This document shows, piece after piece, positions 55,187-63,784 of a DNA stretch of 64,000 bases. A model generated the notes under the pieces. That model searched no databases. It worked only from the letters and a program-made list of their open reading frames with translations, and was not told where the DNA came from. The stretch covers positions 1 to 64,000 of the forward strand of contig NZ_SIRT01000008.1 of assembly GCF_004310325.1 (NCBI RefSeq), read 5' to 3'. Position 1 is the stretch's first letter; every line of letters begins with the position of its first letter. The DNA is from Hyunsoonleella flava (lineage in GTDB: Bacteria > Bacteroidota > Bacteroidia > Flavobacteriales > Flavobacteriaceae). The translations under genes were made by a program, and so were the position numbers.

Positions 55187-58100
55187 ATGAAACTAAAAAC
55201 TAAACTAAATGCGCCGCCTAATTTTAAGAAATTTAGGTTGTTAACCATTTTCTTGTTTTCATGTGTAGCAATGTCTTTTGCTCAAACTGTTACAGGAACA
55301 GTTACTGCAGACGGACAGCCTCTCCCGGGAGCCACAGTTGTGGTAAAAGGAACTACAACAGGAACAAGTACAGATTTTGATGGAAATTACACCATCAATG
55401 CAAGCGCAGAAAACACACTTATTTTTTCTTATGTAGGCTATTCTACAAAAGAAGTAGTTGTGGGAAATCAATCAACAATTAATGTAACCTTAGAACAAGA
55501 CAACGCTCTTGACGAGGTAGTTGTTATTGGTTATGGTACACAACGAAAATCAGATTTAACAGGTTCTGTATCTTCTGTAAGCTCAGAAGATATTACAGCC
55601 CTTCCAGTTGCGAGGGTAGATCAAGCCTTACAAGGTAGGGCTTCTGGTGTACAAGTAACTCAGGTAAATGGTGCTCCAGGTGCGGGTACTGTTATTAGAG
55701 TAAGGGGTGGTAACTCTATTACTGGTAGTAACGAACCGCTTTGGGTAATTGATGGTATTATTGTAGGTACTAACTTTAACTTAAACAACATTAATAGTAA
55801 TGACATCCAATCCATTGAGATTTTAAAAGACGCCTCGTCTATCGCCATTTACGGTGCTAGGGGTGCGAATGGAGTAGTACTGGTTACTACTAAAAGTGGT
55901 ACGGGTGCTGGTACGGGAAAACCGCAAATAAGTGTAAATCTTTACACGAGTTCTCAAATGTTGCCAGAATTACCGGATAGATTAAACCAAAGAGAGCAAA
56001 TAGAGTTTACCAATGAGCACGCAAATTTCAGGGGTGTAGCTATTCCTTTTCCGGATGATCCATCAACATATCCAAACAATGATTGGGTAGACCTAGTATT
56101 AGGTACAGCTCCAATTTATAATGCAGATGTTTCCATTTCTGGAGCTACTGATAATGTAAACTACTATACCTCAATAAATTATTTTAATCAAGAAGGTATT
56201 GTAAAAAGCTCTGGTCTTGAAAAATACATTTTTAGAACAAATTTAGATCTTAAATTGAGCGATAAAGTAAAAGCTGGGTTTAGATTAAATTATTCAAGAC
56301 TAGAACAAGATAATCCACTGGCCAGTTTTAGTCAGGCAGCTTTTGGAATACTTCGTACACAACCTGCTTTTAATGACGATGGTTCTTTTAATGGTTTTGA
56401 TGAGGTAGTTGGTTCACCATTCAACAACCCTTTAGCTGCTATTGCCTTAAACACGAATGAAACCTTTACTAATAACTTATTAGCAACGGTATATTTGGAG
56501 TATAGTCCAGCTCCAAATTGGACTATCCGCTCAACATTTAGTCCAGAATTTAACAATACGAAGCAAAATAGATTTAGTTCTAGCCAGTTGCCTGGTTTAC
56601 TTGCGATTGGGGATTTTGGACAAGGAACTGCCAGCGTCCGTACTGTAAATACTAATGGGTGGAACAATGAAAATACTATACAATACCAATCAGATTTTGG
56701 TGAAGATCATAGTATTACCGCCCTTGCAGGTGCTTCTTTTCAAAAAGTATCTACAGAGATAGCTCAGGCTGAAGCTTTTGGTATTACTAGTGATGCTACT
56801 GGATTTAATAATTTAAATAACTCCGACCCTACAAGGTCTATAGTATCAAGTGACTTTACTGGTTTTCAATTCGCATCTTTTTTCGGACGTTTAAATTATT
56901 CTTATAAAGATAAATACCTTTTAACTTTAGTAGGTAGATCAGATGGTAGCTCTCGTTTTGCAGAAGGTAATAAATATGCGTTTTTCCCTTCTATAGCGGC
57001 TGCTTGGAAAATAACGGAGGAAGATTTCATGCAAGACCAAGATGTATTTCAAGACTTAAAATTAAGAGCGAGTTGGGGTAAATCGGGTAACCAAGCTATT
57101 GATCCATACAGTACTCTTGGATTGTTAACAGGAGCAAACACAACACTTAATGGCGCAGAAGTGCCTGGTTTAACTTTAGGTAGGCCTGCAAACCCTAATT
57201 TACAATGGGAAACCACAAGTTCTTTTGATATTGCTCTTGAAGCGTCATTGTTTGGTGGTAGAGTATTTACAGAATTTAATTATTACTATAAGGAAACCGA
57301 AGATTTACTTTTGGAAAGAACTATTCCAAGACAAACAGGTTTTAATAGTCAATTACAAAACATAGGAGCTCTAAAAAATACAGGATGGGAGCTTTTAGTG
57401 AATTCAACAAATGTGAGTACATCAAACTTTAATTGGAATTCTACCGTAACATTATCAGCCAACAAGAATGAAGTTCTAGATCTTGGTGGTGTTGATTTTA
57501 TTGATATTGTTGCAGATCCTATTTTAGGTTCAGGCAATACCCGTTTAATTGTAGGAGAATCTGTTCCTACTTTTGTTGGAGTTAGATATTTAGGTACTTG
57601 GAAAAGTCAAGAAGAAATCGATGCGTCAGGTAGAACTGACCCTCAAATCGTTGGTGGATCTCACTTTGAAGATTTAAATGGAGACGGTATCGCATCAACA
57701 GAAGATGCAGTGGTGTTAGGTAGCCCCTTTCCAGATTTAATCTTTGGTATTGAAAACAATTTTTCTTACAAGAACTGGGACTTTTCATTCTACTTCCAAG
57801 GAACTCAAGGTAATGAAGTATACAACCTATCAATGAGGAACAATTATTTCAACCGTGGAGAGACTGTTAAATTCGGAGACATACGTAACCGTTGGACGGT
57901 TGATAACCCAACCTCTAATATTCCTAGAGCAGGAGGAGACAATGTAACTAATACACCTCCTAATTCTGAGTATGTTGAAGATGGATCTCATATCCGTTTA
58001 AAAACGGTACGATTGGCTTACAATTTCCCAACAGATAAGATGGGATTAAATGGTATTAAAAATGCTACAGTTTATCTATCTGGAACCAATTTATTGCTAT

Positions 58101-58228
58101 TCTCTAATACCAGGTTAATAGACCCAGAAGCAAGTAATTTTGGTCGTAATAACCTTTTACAAGGCTATATTAGTGCGCAATATCCTAACCCAAGAGTTAT
58201 AACACTTGGTTTAAATGTAACTTTTTAA
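55187..58228 (+). CDS. SusC-like TonB-dependent outer-membrane transporter
   Basis: The 1013-residue protein has a signal peptide (cleavage after MSFAQ) and a carboxypeptidase-regulatory-like domain (~33-112, VTGTVTADGQPLPGATVVVKG). A TonB-box region follows (DEVVVIGYGTQRKSDLTGSV), then a plug (~120-235, with ALQGRASGVQVTQ and DASSIAIYGARGANGVV) and a 22-strand-type barrel ending in VITLGLNVTF. It imports oligosaccharides through the outer membrane with the SusD-like lipoprotein encoded 12 bp downstream. It is the only SusC in the window, so it presumably carries the rhamnose-rich oligosaccharides. Confidence 0.97.
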   Translation: MKLKTKLNAPPNFKKFRLLTIFLFSCVAMSFAQTVTGTVTADGQPLPGATVVVKGTTTGTSTDFDGNYTINASAENTLIFSYVGYSTKEVVVGNQSTINVTLEQDNALDEVVVIGYGTQRKSDLTGSVSSVSSEDITALPVARVDQALQGRASGVQVTQVNGAPGAGTVIRVRGGNSITGSNEPLWVIDGIIVGTNFNLNNINSNDIQSIEILKDASSIAIYGARGANGVVLVTTKSGTGAGTGKPQISVNLYTSSQMLPELPDRLNQREQIEFTNEHANFRGVAIPFPDDPSTYPNNDWVDLVLGTAPIYNADVSISGATDNVNYYTSINYFNQEGIVKSSGLEKYIFRTNLDLKLSDKVKAGFRLNYSRLEQDNPLASFSQAAFGILRTQPAFNDDGSFNGFDEVVGSPFNNPLAAIALNTNETFTNNLLATVYLEYSPAPNWTIRSTFSPEFNNTKQNRFSSSQLPGLLAIGDFGQGTASVRTVNTNGWNNENTIQYQSDFGEDHSITALAGASFQKVSTEIAQAEAFGITSDATGFNNLNNSDPTRSIVSSDFTGFQFASFFGRLNYSYKDKYLLTLVGRSDGSSRFAEGNKYAFFPSIAAAWKITEEDFMQDQDVFQDLKLRASWGKSGNQAIDPYSTLGLLTGANTTLNGAEVPGLTLGRPANPNLQWETTSSFDIALEASLFGGRVFTEFNYYYKETEDLLLERTIPRQTGFNSQLQNIGALKNTGWELLVNSTNVSTSNFNWNSTVTLSANKNEVLDLGGVDFIDIVADPILGSGNTRLIVGESVPTFVGVRYLGTWKSQEEIDASGRTDPQIVGGSHFEDLNGDGIASTEDAVVLGSPFPDLIFGIENNFSYKNWDFSFYFQGTQGNEVYNLSMRNNYFNRGETVKFGDIRNRWTVDNPTSNIPRAGGDNVTNTPPNSEYVEDGSHIRLKTVRLAYNFPTDKMGLNGIKNATVYLSGTNLLLFSNTRLIDPEASNFGRNNLLQGYISAQYPNPRVITLGLNVTF

Positions 58229-58240
58229 AAAAAAAATAAT

Positions 58241-59824
58241 ATGAAAACAAAAAATATAATTTTATACGTCTTTATGGTTTTCGCATGTTTTAGTTGCGAA
58301 AGCTTTTTAGAAGAAGATCCAAAAGCACTTATTTCTCCTGAAACATTTTTTGCTTCGGAAAATGATGCAAGACAAGCGGTTCAGGGTATGTATGCCATTT
58401 TAAAGAACAACTCTTTATACGGTCAAGTAGGGCTGGATCATTTTTACGATAATGGTGCAGATATTATTGAACCTAACCGTTCTGCAAATTTTGTTCAGCC
58501 AATAGGAAACTACACACTGAATGAGGCCTTGGCAGACGTGTCTGTTCAAAAAATGAGTGTTTCAGATACTTGGAAAGACCTTTATCGAATTATACTAAAT
58601 GCTAATGTTATTATAGAAAGAGTAACAGATAATGAGGATGTAGGGGATGCCAGTGTTCGTACTGATATCATTGCAGATACTAGATTTATCAGAGGCTTAT
58701 GCTACTGGCATATTACTAACCTTTGGGGGGATGCACCATACTATACGGAGGTATTAACTTTGGAAGAAATCGGATCTTTAGGTAGAACTCCAGAAGCTAC
58801 AATCATCGCAGGTGTTCTTGAGGATTTACAGTTTGCCCAAGATAACTTGCAAACTGCTTACACTGGCGATCAAAGTGGTAGAGCCTCAAAATGGGCCGCA
58901 GCTATTGTAATGGCTAAAATTTACATGAAGCAACAACAATGGCAGCAAGGTTTGGACAAATGTTTAGAAATTATAAACCAATCTCCTCATAGATTATTAG
59001 ATTCTTATAATGAAGTGTTTGATCAATTTAACGAATACAATGATGAAATTATTTGGTCTTTAGATTTTGCTCGAGATATTAATAGTCAGTTTGATCCAGC
59101 ATTCCCAGGGAGATCATTCGCTGGTAACAATAACTGGCGCCCAAGCATGTTTAATCCTCGTTTAAGAGATGAGCCAGCAAATTCAGATGAAAGAGCTGCA
59201 TTGGGAGATGCATTAGCTGCTAGAGGTGAAGCGTTTAATGGTACTGGATTACAGGTAGCTTCTAAAGACTTTGCTGAGAAATTCCCGATGAATGATTTAA
59301 GAAGAGAGCTAAATATAGTGGATAACTATTTAGGGTTTGACTTAAATTTTCCATACATGGCAAAATTCTGGAATTTGGAGTTAGATAGATCTCCAAGGTT
59401 TAATCACTCTGATAACAGAATGGTATTTCGTTTAGCAGATGTGCATTTAATGGCTGCAGAATGTGAGAACGAGCGTCCAGGAGGAAACCCAAATACAGCT
59501 TTCGAATATATTAGAAAAATTAGAGAGCGTGCCTTTGCGACACAAGGAGAAGCTGAAGCTATTTTAGGTTTAAGCCAACAAGAATTTAGAGAAGCAATTT
59601 ATGATGAGCGTAAGTGGGAGTTAGCGGCAGAGATGCACAGAAGATATGATTTGATACGATGGGGTATTCTATTAGATGTTGTCCAAAATTTAGAATACCG
59701 TTTTTGGACTCCAGCTGATAATATTAGACCTTATCACGTAAAATTACCAATTCCACTTCAGGAACTAGAAAATAATCCTGCATTATTAGAGTCAGATCCA
59801 ACTAATAATGGATATAGAAATTAA
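58241..59824 (+). CDS. SusD-like surface glycan-binding lipoprotein (RagB/SusD)
   Basis: The 527-residue lipoprotein (CFSC, Cys 19) begins its mature part with ESFLEEDPKALISPETFFASENDA, a typical SusD opening (quoted in part). TPR-like helices and the C-terminal KWELAAEMHRRYDLIRWG motif fit the RagB/SusD family. It caps the SusC barrel and binds glycans at the cell surface. It forms a two-gene unit with SusC and is closed by a strong terminator. Confidence 0.97.
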   Translation: MKTKNIILYVFMVFACFSCESFLEEDPKALISPETFFASENDARQAVQGMYAILKNNSLYGQVGLDHFYDNGADIIEPNRSANFVQPIGNYTLNEALADVSVQKMSVSDTWKDLYRIILNANVIIERVTDNEDVGDASVRTDIIADTRFIRGLCYWHITNLWGDAPYYTEVLTLEEIGSLGRTPEATIIAGVLEDLQFAQDNLQTAYTGDQSGRASKWAAAIVMAKIYMKQQQWQQGLDKCLEIINQSPHRLLDSYNEVFDQFNEYNDEIIWSLDFARDINSQFDPAFPGRSFAGNNNWRPSMFNPRLRDEPANSDERAALGDALAARGEAFNGTGLQVASKDFAEKFPMNDLRRELNIVDNYLGFDLNFPYMAKFWNLELDRSPRFNHSDNRMVFRLADVHLMAAECENERPGGNPNTAFEYIRKIRERAFATQGEAEAILGLSQQEFREAIYDERKWELAAEMHRRYDLIRWGILLDVVQNLEYRFWTPADNIRPYHVKLPIPLQELENNPALLESDPTNNGYRN

Positions 59825-59858
59825 TTAGCAGTAAGTTTTTTAATTGTTTAGTTTTGAG

Positions 59859-59890
59859 AAGGCTAGAGATATTTATCTCTAGCCTTTTTT
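59859..59890 (+). terminator. Rho-independent-type terminator after SusD
   Basis: A perfect stem GGCTAGAGAT (59861-59870) / ATCTCTAGCC (59875-59884) with a 4-nt loop is followed by TTTTTT (59885-59890). It ends the SusCD transcript. Confidence 0.85.
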
Positions 59891-59892
59891 CA

Positions 59893-59912
59893 TACAAGAC
59901 AGTTCAGGATAG
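59893..59912 (+). promoter_or_regulatory. Tandem operator before the GH3 gene
   Basis: TACAAGACAG and TTCAGGATAG abut with a 10-bp period, immediately after the SusD terminator. The site ends 55 bp before ATG 59968. Confidence 0.62.
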
Positions 59913-59967
59913 GGAAAGAAAAAATATCTTTTAGTTTAGTAGTCGAATATTGGTTAAATTAAATTAA

Positions 59968-62142
59968 ATGAAAAAATACCTCTTCTTACTTATTACAGTT
60001 AGCTTATTGTTTACAGGTTGTCAGTCTAGCACATCAAATTCAGCAGGAAATGATAAAGATCAAGAAATAAATGAAAAAGTCGAAGCACTATTAAGTCAAA
60101 TGACCTTAGACGAAAAAATAGCTGAAATGACGCAAGATGCTCCTGCAAATGAACGGTTAGGAATTCCATATATGAAGTATGCAGAAGCACTTCATGGGGT
60201 TTGGCTTGTACTTGATTATTATGGTAACACCACTGTATATCCGCAAGCTATTGCAGCAGCTTCTACTTGGCAACCTGAATTGATTAAAAAAATGGCTTCA
60301 CAAACAGCTCTAGAAGCGAGAGCTTTAGGAGTTACCCATACGTATTCGCCTAATTTAGATGTTATTTCTGGTGATCCAAGATATGGTAGGGTAGAAGAAT
60401 CTTATGGAGAAGATCCTTACTTGGTGTCTAGAATGGGTGTTGCATTTATTCAAGGGTTACAAGGTATGGGTGATGAAAGATTTGATGAGAATCACGTAAT
60501 AGCAACTGCAAAACATTTTATTGGGTATCCAGAAAATAGAAGAGGTATCAATGGTGGATTTAGTGATATGTCAGAACGTCGTTTAAGAGAGGTTTACTTA
60601 CCACCTTTTGAGGCTGCTATAAAAGAAGCAAAGGTAGGTTCTGTTATGCCAGGGCATCAAGATTATAATGGAGTTCCAAATCACATGAACACTTGGTTGT
60701 TAAAAGATATTTTAAGAGATGAACTAGGTTTTGATGGTTTTATTGTTTCTGATAATAATGACGTCGCAAGGTTAGGAACTATGCATTTTATTGCTGAAAC
60801 TAGAACTAAATCAGCTCTTTTAGGCTTAAAAGCGGGTGTTGATATGGATTTAGTTATTGGAAAGAACGAAAAACTAGCAGCATACAATTCTAAAGTGTTA
60901 AAAGATACGGTTACACAGAATCCAGAGTTGTTAAAGTATATAGACAAAGCTACCTCTCGTATTTTAACCGCAAAATATAATTTGGGTTTATTCGACACTA
61001 AACCAAAAGAGATTGATACTAAAACAGTATATGCTGGTAAAAAAGAACATCAAGATTTTTCTTATGAAATGGCAAAAAAAGCAATTATTTTATTAAAAAA
61101 TGATAATAACGTATTGCCCTTGGATATGTCTAACATAAAATCTTTAGCTGTAATTGGTCCAAATGCTCATGAAAATAGACCTAAAAAAGGAACCTATTCT
61201 TTATTAGGAGGCTACTCCGGTTTACCACCATTTTATGTTTCTGCTTTAGATGGAATAAAAGCTAAAGTAGGTGATAAAGTAAAAATTAATTACGCAAAAG
61301 GTTGTGATTTATTAAGTAATTCTAAAGCAGGTTTTCCCGCAGCAATTGCAGCAGCAAAAAAGTCTGATGCAGTTGTTCTAGTTATTGGAGGTTCAAGAAA
61401 AACTGGTGGTGAAGGTGTAGATAGAGCCGATTTAAATTTATATGGTGTGCAGCAAGAATTGGTAAAAGCAATCCATAAAACAGGCAAGCCTATTGTTGCT
61501 GTTTTAATTAATGGTAGACCATTATCAATCAATTATGTTGTAGAAAATATCCCATCAATTTTAGAAACATGGTATTTAGGTATGCGTTCTGGAGATGCTA
61601 TTGCAGATGCTATTTTTGGTGATGTGAATCCAGGAGGTAAGCTTACAGTATCTTTTCCACGATCTGTAGGGCAGGTTCCTGTAACGTATTTAGAGCGTCC
61701 AGATTTTATAGGTTCGGGTAAAGGCTTATTTAAAAATGCAGATAAATCTCCATTATTCCCTTTTGGGTATGGTTTAAGTTACACTACGTTTGAATATGGC
61801 GAACCAAAATTAGATAATACTACTATTAATGCTGATGGATCAACCTCGGTTTCAGTTGAAGTTACCAATAAAGGCAATAGAGTTGGAGATGAAGTGGTTC
61901 AAATGTATGTGCGTGATGATTATGCATCCGTGGGTAGATATTTAAAACTGCTTAAAGGTTTTCAACGCATCACACTAAAACCTGGAGAAACCAAAACGGT
62001 AAGTTTTAAGCTTGGTTTTGATGAGTTAAATGTATTAAATCAAAATATGAAAAAAGTGGTAGAGCCTGGGACATTTACCATTTCTGTTGGGGCATCGTCT
62101 TTAAAAGAACATCTGAAAACGGTTAAGTTGACAGTTAAATAA
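59968..62142 (+). CDS. GH3-family glycosidase lipoprotein
   Basis: The 724-residue lipoprotein (FTGC, Cys 18) has the GH3 barrel (MTLDEKIAEMTQ, SPNLDVISGDPRYGRVEESYGEDPYL in part, KHFIGYPENRRGINGG). The nucleophile is likely D262 in IVSDNND. The alpha/beta sandwich (~370-560, GGSRKTGGEGVDRADL) and C-terminal Fn3-like domain (~630-720) complete the beta-glucosidase/beta-xylosidase layout. GH3 beta-xylosidase activity would suit xylose in ulvan, but beta-glucosidase is equally possible by sequence. It is transcribed alone between two operators. Confidence 0.95.
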   Translation: MKKYLFLLITVSLLFTGCQSSTSNSAGNDKDQEINEKVEALLSQMTLDEKIAEMTQDAPANERLGIPYMKYAEALHGVWLVLDYYGNTTVYPQAIAAASTWQPELIKKMASQTALEARALGVTHTYSPNLDVISGDPRYGRVEESYGEDPYLVSRMGVAFIQGLQGMGDERFDENHVIATAKHFIGYPENRRGINGGFSDMSERRLREVYLPPFEAAIKEAKVGSVMPGHQDYNGVPNHMNTWLLKDILRDELGFDGFIVSDNNDVARLGTMHFIAETRTKSALLGLKAGVDMDLVIGKNEKLAAYNSKVLKDTVTQNPELLKYIDKATSRILTAKYNLGLFDTKPKEIDTKTVYAGKKEHQDFSYEMAKKAIILLKNDNNVLPLDMSNIKSLAVIGPNAHENRPKKGTYSLLGGYSGLPPFYVSALDGIKAKVGDKVKINYAKGCDLLSNSKAGFPAAIAAAKKSDAVVLVIGGSRKTGGEGVDRADLNLYGVQQELVKAIHKTGKPIVAVLINGRPLSINYVVENIPSILETWYLGMRSGDAIADAIFGDVNPGGKLTVSFPRSVGQVPVTYLERPDFIGSGKGLFKNADKSPLFPFGYGLSYTTFEYGEPKLDNTTINADGSTSVSVEVTNKGNRVGDEVVQMYVRDDYASVGRYLKLLKGFQRITLKPGETKTVSFKLGFDELNVLNQNMKKVVEPGTFTISVGASSLKEHLKTVKLTVK

Positions 62143-62476
62143 AACAATTTTACTCTTAAGATAACTATAAAAATGGTGGATTATAACTTTTACTCAACAG
62201 TCTGAAGAGCGATAGATGAATCGTGGATTGTCAGTGAGATTTTCCAAAAGATGATATTTTTTTCTATTTAATCGAAGTAGTATTTAAAAAAGTAACTGCT
62301 TAAAATCATGTAAGAATAATATTTTTCTTATTATAAGAAAACACTTTTTTAATTAGGTTTTGAACACAAAAATTAAATTTTAAAAGTAAAAATCCTGATA
62401 AACAGGATACAACAGGATAGGTGACACCAAAAATTTTATTTATTTTAAACGAATAAATAACTAAAACTTCATAATT
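62143..62476. other. Intergenic region between GH3 and the lectin-like gene
   Basis: This 334-bp AT-rich spacer ends with the best-conserved tandem operator (62401-62420). Around 62313-62333 there is an AT-only imperfect hairpin followed by a T-run, possibly the GH3 terminator. No ORF of interest was found. Confidence 0.45.
62401..62420 (+). promoter_or_regulatory. Best tandem operator: two near-identical decamers
   Basis: AACAGGATAC and AACAGGATAG abut exactly, differing only in the last base. The site ends 56 bp before ATG 62477. This copy best defines the consensus. Confidence 0.68.
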
Positions 62477-63301
62477 ATGAAAAAAATTACTTTAAAAAGA
62501 ATTGTATTGCTAATGGTATTAGCATTTACAGTTCAAAATTTTTCTTTTGCACAAGGTGCTACTGAGCAACCAAACACTGCACGTGATGGCCAAACGTATC
62601 GTATAAGAAACATGGCAACGGGCAATTACTTAGCTTACGATGACACTTTAGGGAAATATGCGCCTGTCGCTTTTGATGCAAACGATGAAACACAAGTGCA
62701 CAGGTTTATGTCAAATAGTACAGTAATTTCAGGATCAACGTTTTATACTATAGATATGGGAGGACCTGGTGTTTCAAGAGGTGTTATGAGAATGGCTGGT
62801 GCAGGTGCTATGAATGAAGTGTTTTCTACTACCAAACAATTCGATGCTACTTCAGGTATGACTGATAAAGTGCAAAACGTTTGGGAATTAGGTGGAGAAA
62901 TAATTTTAATTCAAGCCAAAACAGCTAATTCTTACTTAACTGAACAAGATCAGGCATTTTTTGATGCTAACGGGTTTTGGTTCCAAGGGCCAGCTATTAC
63001 TGATCCAATTGAATTGAATCAGCAGTGGTTATTAGAAGCAGGTACGTTAAGCAATGAAGAGTTTGACTCAAGCTCAATTTTTATTTCTAACCCTGTGAAT
63101 AGTGAGATCAGCATTAAAGGTTTAACTGCAGATGTTAACTCTATTTCTGTATTCTCACTTATAGGTAAACAAGTTTTATCTAGAGAAGTAAATGGTGAAA
63201 CATCTCTTACTTTAGATTCAAGTGCATTATCAAGCGGTATGTATCTTGTTAAAATACAAGGCGATAATGGTGCGTTTACTAAGAAAATAGTAAAGCAGTA
63301 A
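62477..63301 (+). CDS. T9SS-secreted lectin-like protein (beta-trefoil type)
   Basis: The 274-residue protein has a signal peptide (cleavage near FSFAQG). Residues ~35-195 open with DGQTYRIRNMATGNYLAYDD, as in ricin-type beta-trefoil or related glycan-binding domains, and contain the aromatic loops NVWELGGE and QQWLLEAG. The C-terminal ~75 residues are a type A T9SS sorting domain (IFISNPVNSEISIKGL, SSGMYLVKIQGDNG). No catalytic domain is visible. It is probably a small secreted or surface glycan-binding protein. It is monocistronic, with the best operator upstream and a strong terminator downstream. Confidence 0.7.
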   Translation: MKKITLKRIVLLMVLAFTVQNFSFAQGATEQPNTARDGQTYRIRNMATGNYLAYDDTLGKYAPVAFDANDETQVHRFMSNSTVISGSTFYTIDMGGPGVSRGVMRMAGAGAMNEVFSTTKQFDATSGMTDKVQNVWELGGEIILIQAKTANSYLTEQDQAFFDANGFWFQGPAITDPIELNQQWLLEAGTLSNEEFDSSSIFISNPVNSEISIKGLTADVNSISVFSLIGKQVLSREVNGETSLTLDSSALSSGMYLVKIQGDNGAFTKKIVKQ

Positions 63302-63330
63302 TATACTCGGTACTTAACATATTTTTTTAA

Positions 63331-63369
63331 AAACATTCTATCTTGGTAAAAGATAGAATGTTTTTTTTT
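63331..63369 (+). terminator. Rho-independent-type terminator after the lectin-like gene
   Basis: A perfect 14-bp stem AAACATTCTATCTT (63331-63344) / AAGATAGAATGTTT (63349-63362) with a GGTA loop is followed by a run of T (to 63369). Confidence 0.88.
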
Positions 63370-63441
63370 ATATCGAATAAAAAAAAATCTGATGTATCTT
63401 TAAAAAAAGATTTAAACTAAAAATAAAAGCGTTTTTACATT

Positions 63442-63756
63442 ATGCAGAGGCTAGCATTTAAAATGAAACTAAACAAAGGGCAAAAAGAGGCCTATACCAA
63501 GCGACATAATGAATTATGGCCAGAGTTAAAGCAATTATTAAAGGATAATGGTGTAAGCGAATATTCCATTTTCTTTGACGAAGAAACTAGTACGCTTTTT
63601 GCGTTCCAAAAAGTATCAGGTTCAGGTGGTTCTCAAGACTTAGCTGATAACCCTATAGTAAAAAAATGGTGGGATTACATGGCTGACATAATGGAAGTTA
63701 ATGCAGACAACTCTCCTGTTTCTATTCCTTTGGAAGAGGTTTTCTATATGCCGTAA
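63442..63756 (+). CDS. rhaM: L-rhamnose mutarotase
   Basis: The 104-residue cytoplasmic protein matches RhaM in length and motifs: QRLAFKMKLNKGQKEAYTKRHNELWPEL (only in part quoted), the conserved His in KRHNELWP, SIFFDEETSTLFAF, and KWWDYMADIM. It interconverts alpha and beta anomers of L-rhamnose so that the isomerase receives the right form. With RhaT it confirms that L-rhamnose is the main sugar handled. It is followed at 28 bp by the Gfo/Idh gene, so the two may be co-transcribed. Confidence 0.94.
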   Translation: MQRLAFKMKLNKGQKEAYTKRHNELWPELKQLLKDNGVSEYSIFFDEETSTLFAFQKVSGSGGSQDLADNPIVKKWWDYMADIMEVNADNSPVSIPLEEVFYMP

Positions 63757-63784
63757 CTAATAGTTGAATATGAAAAAGTAAACT

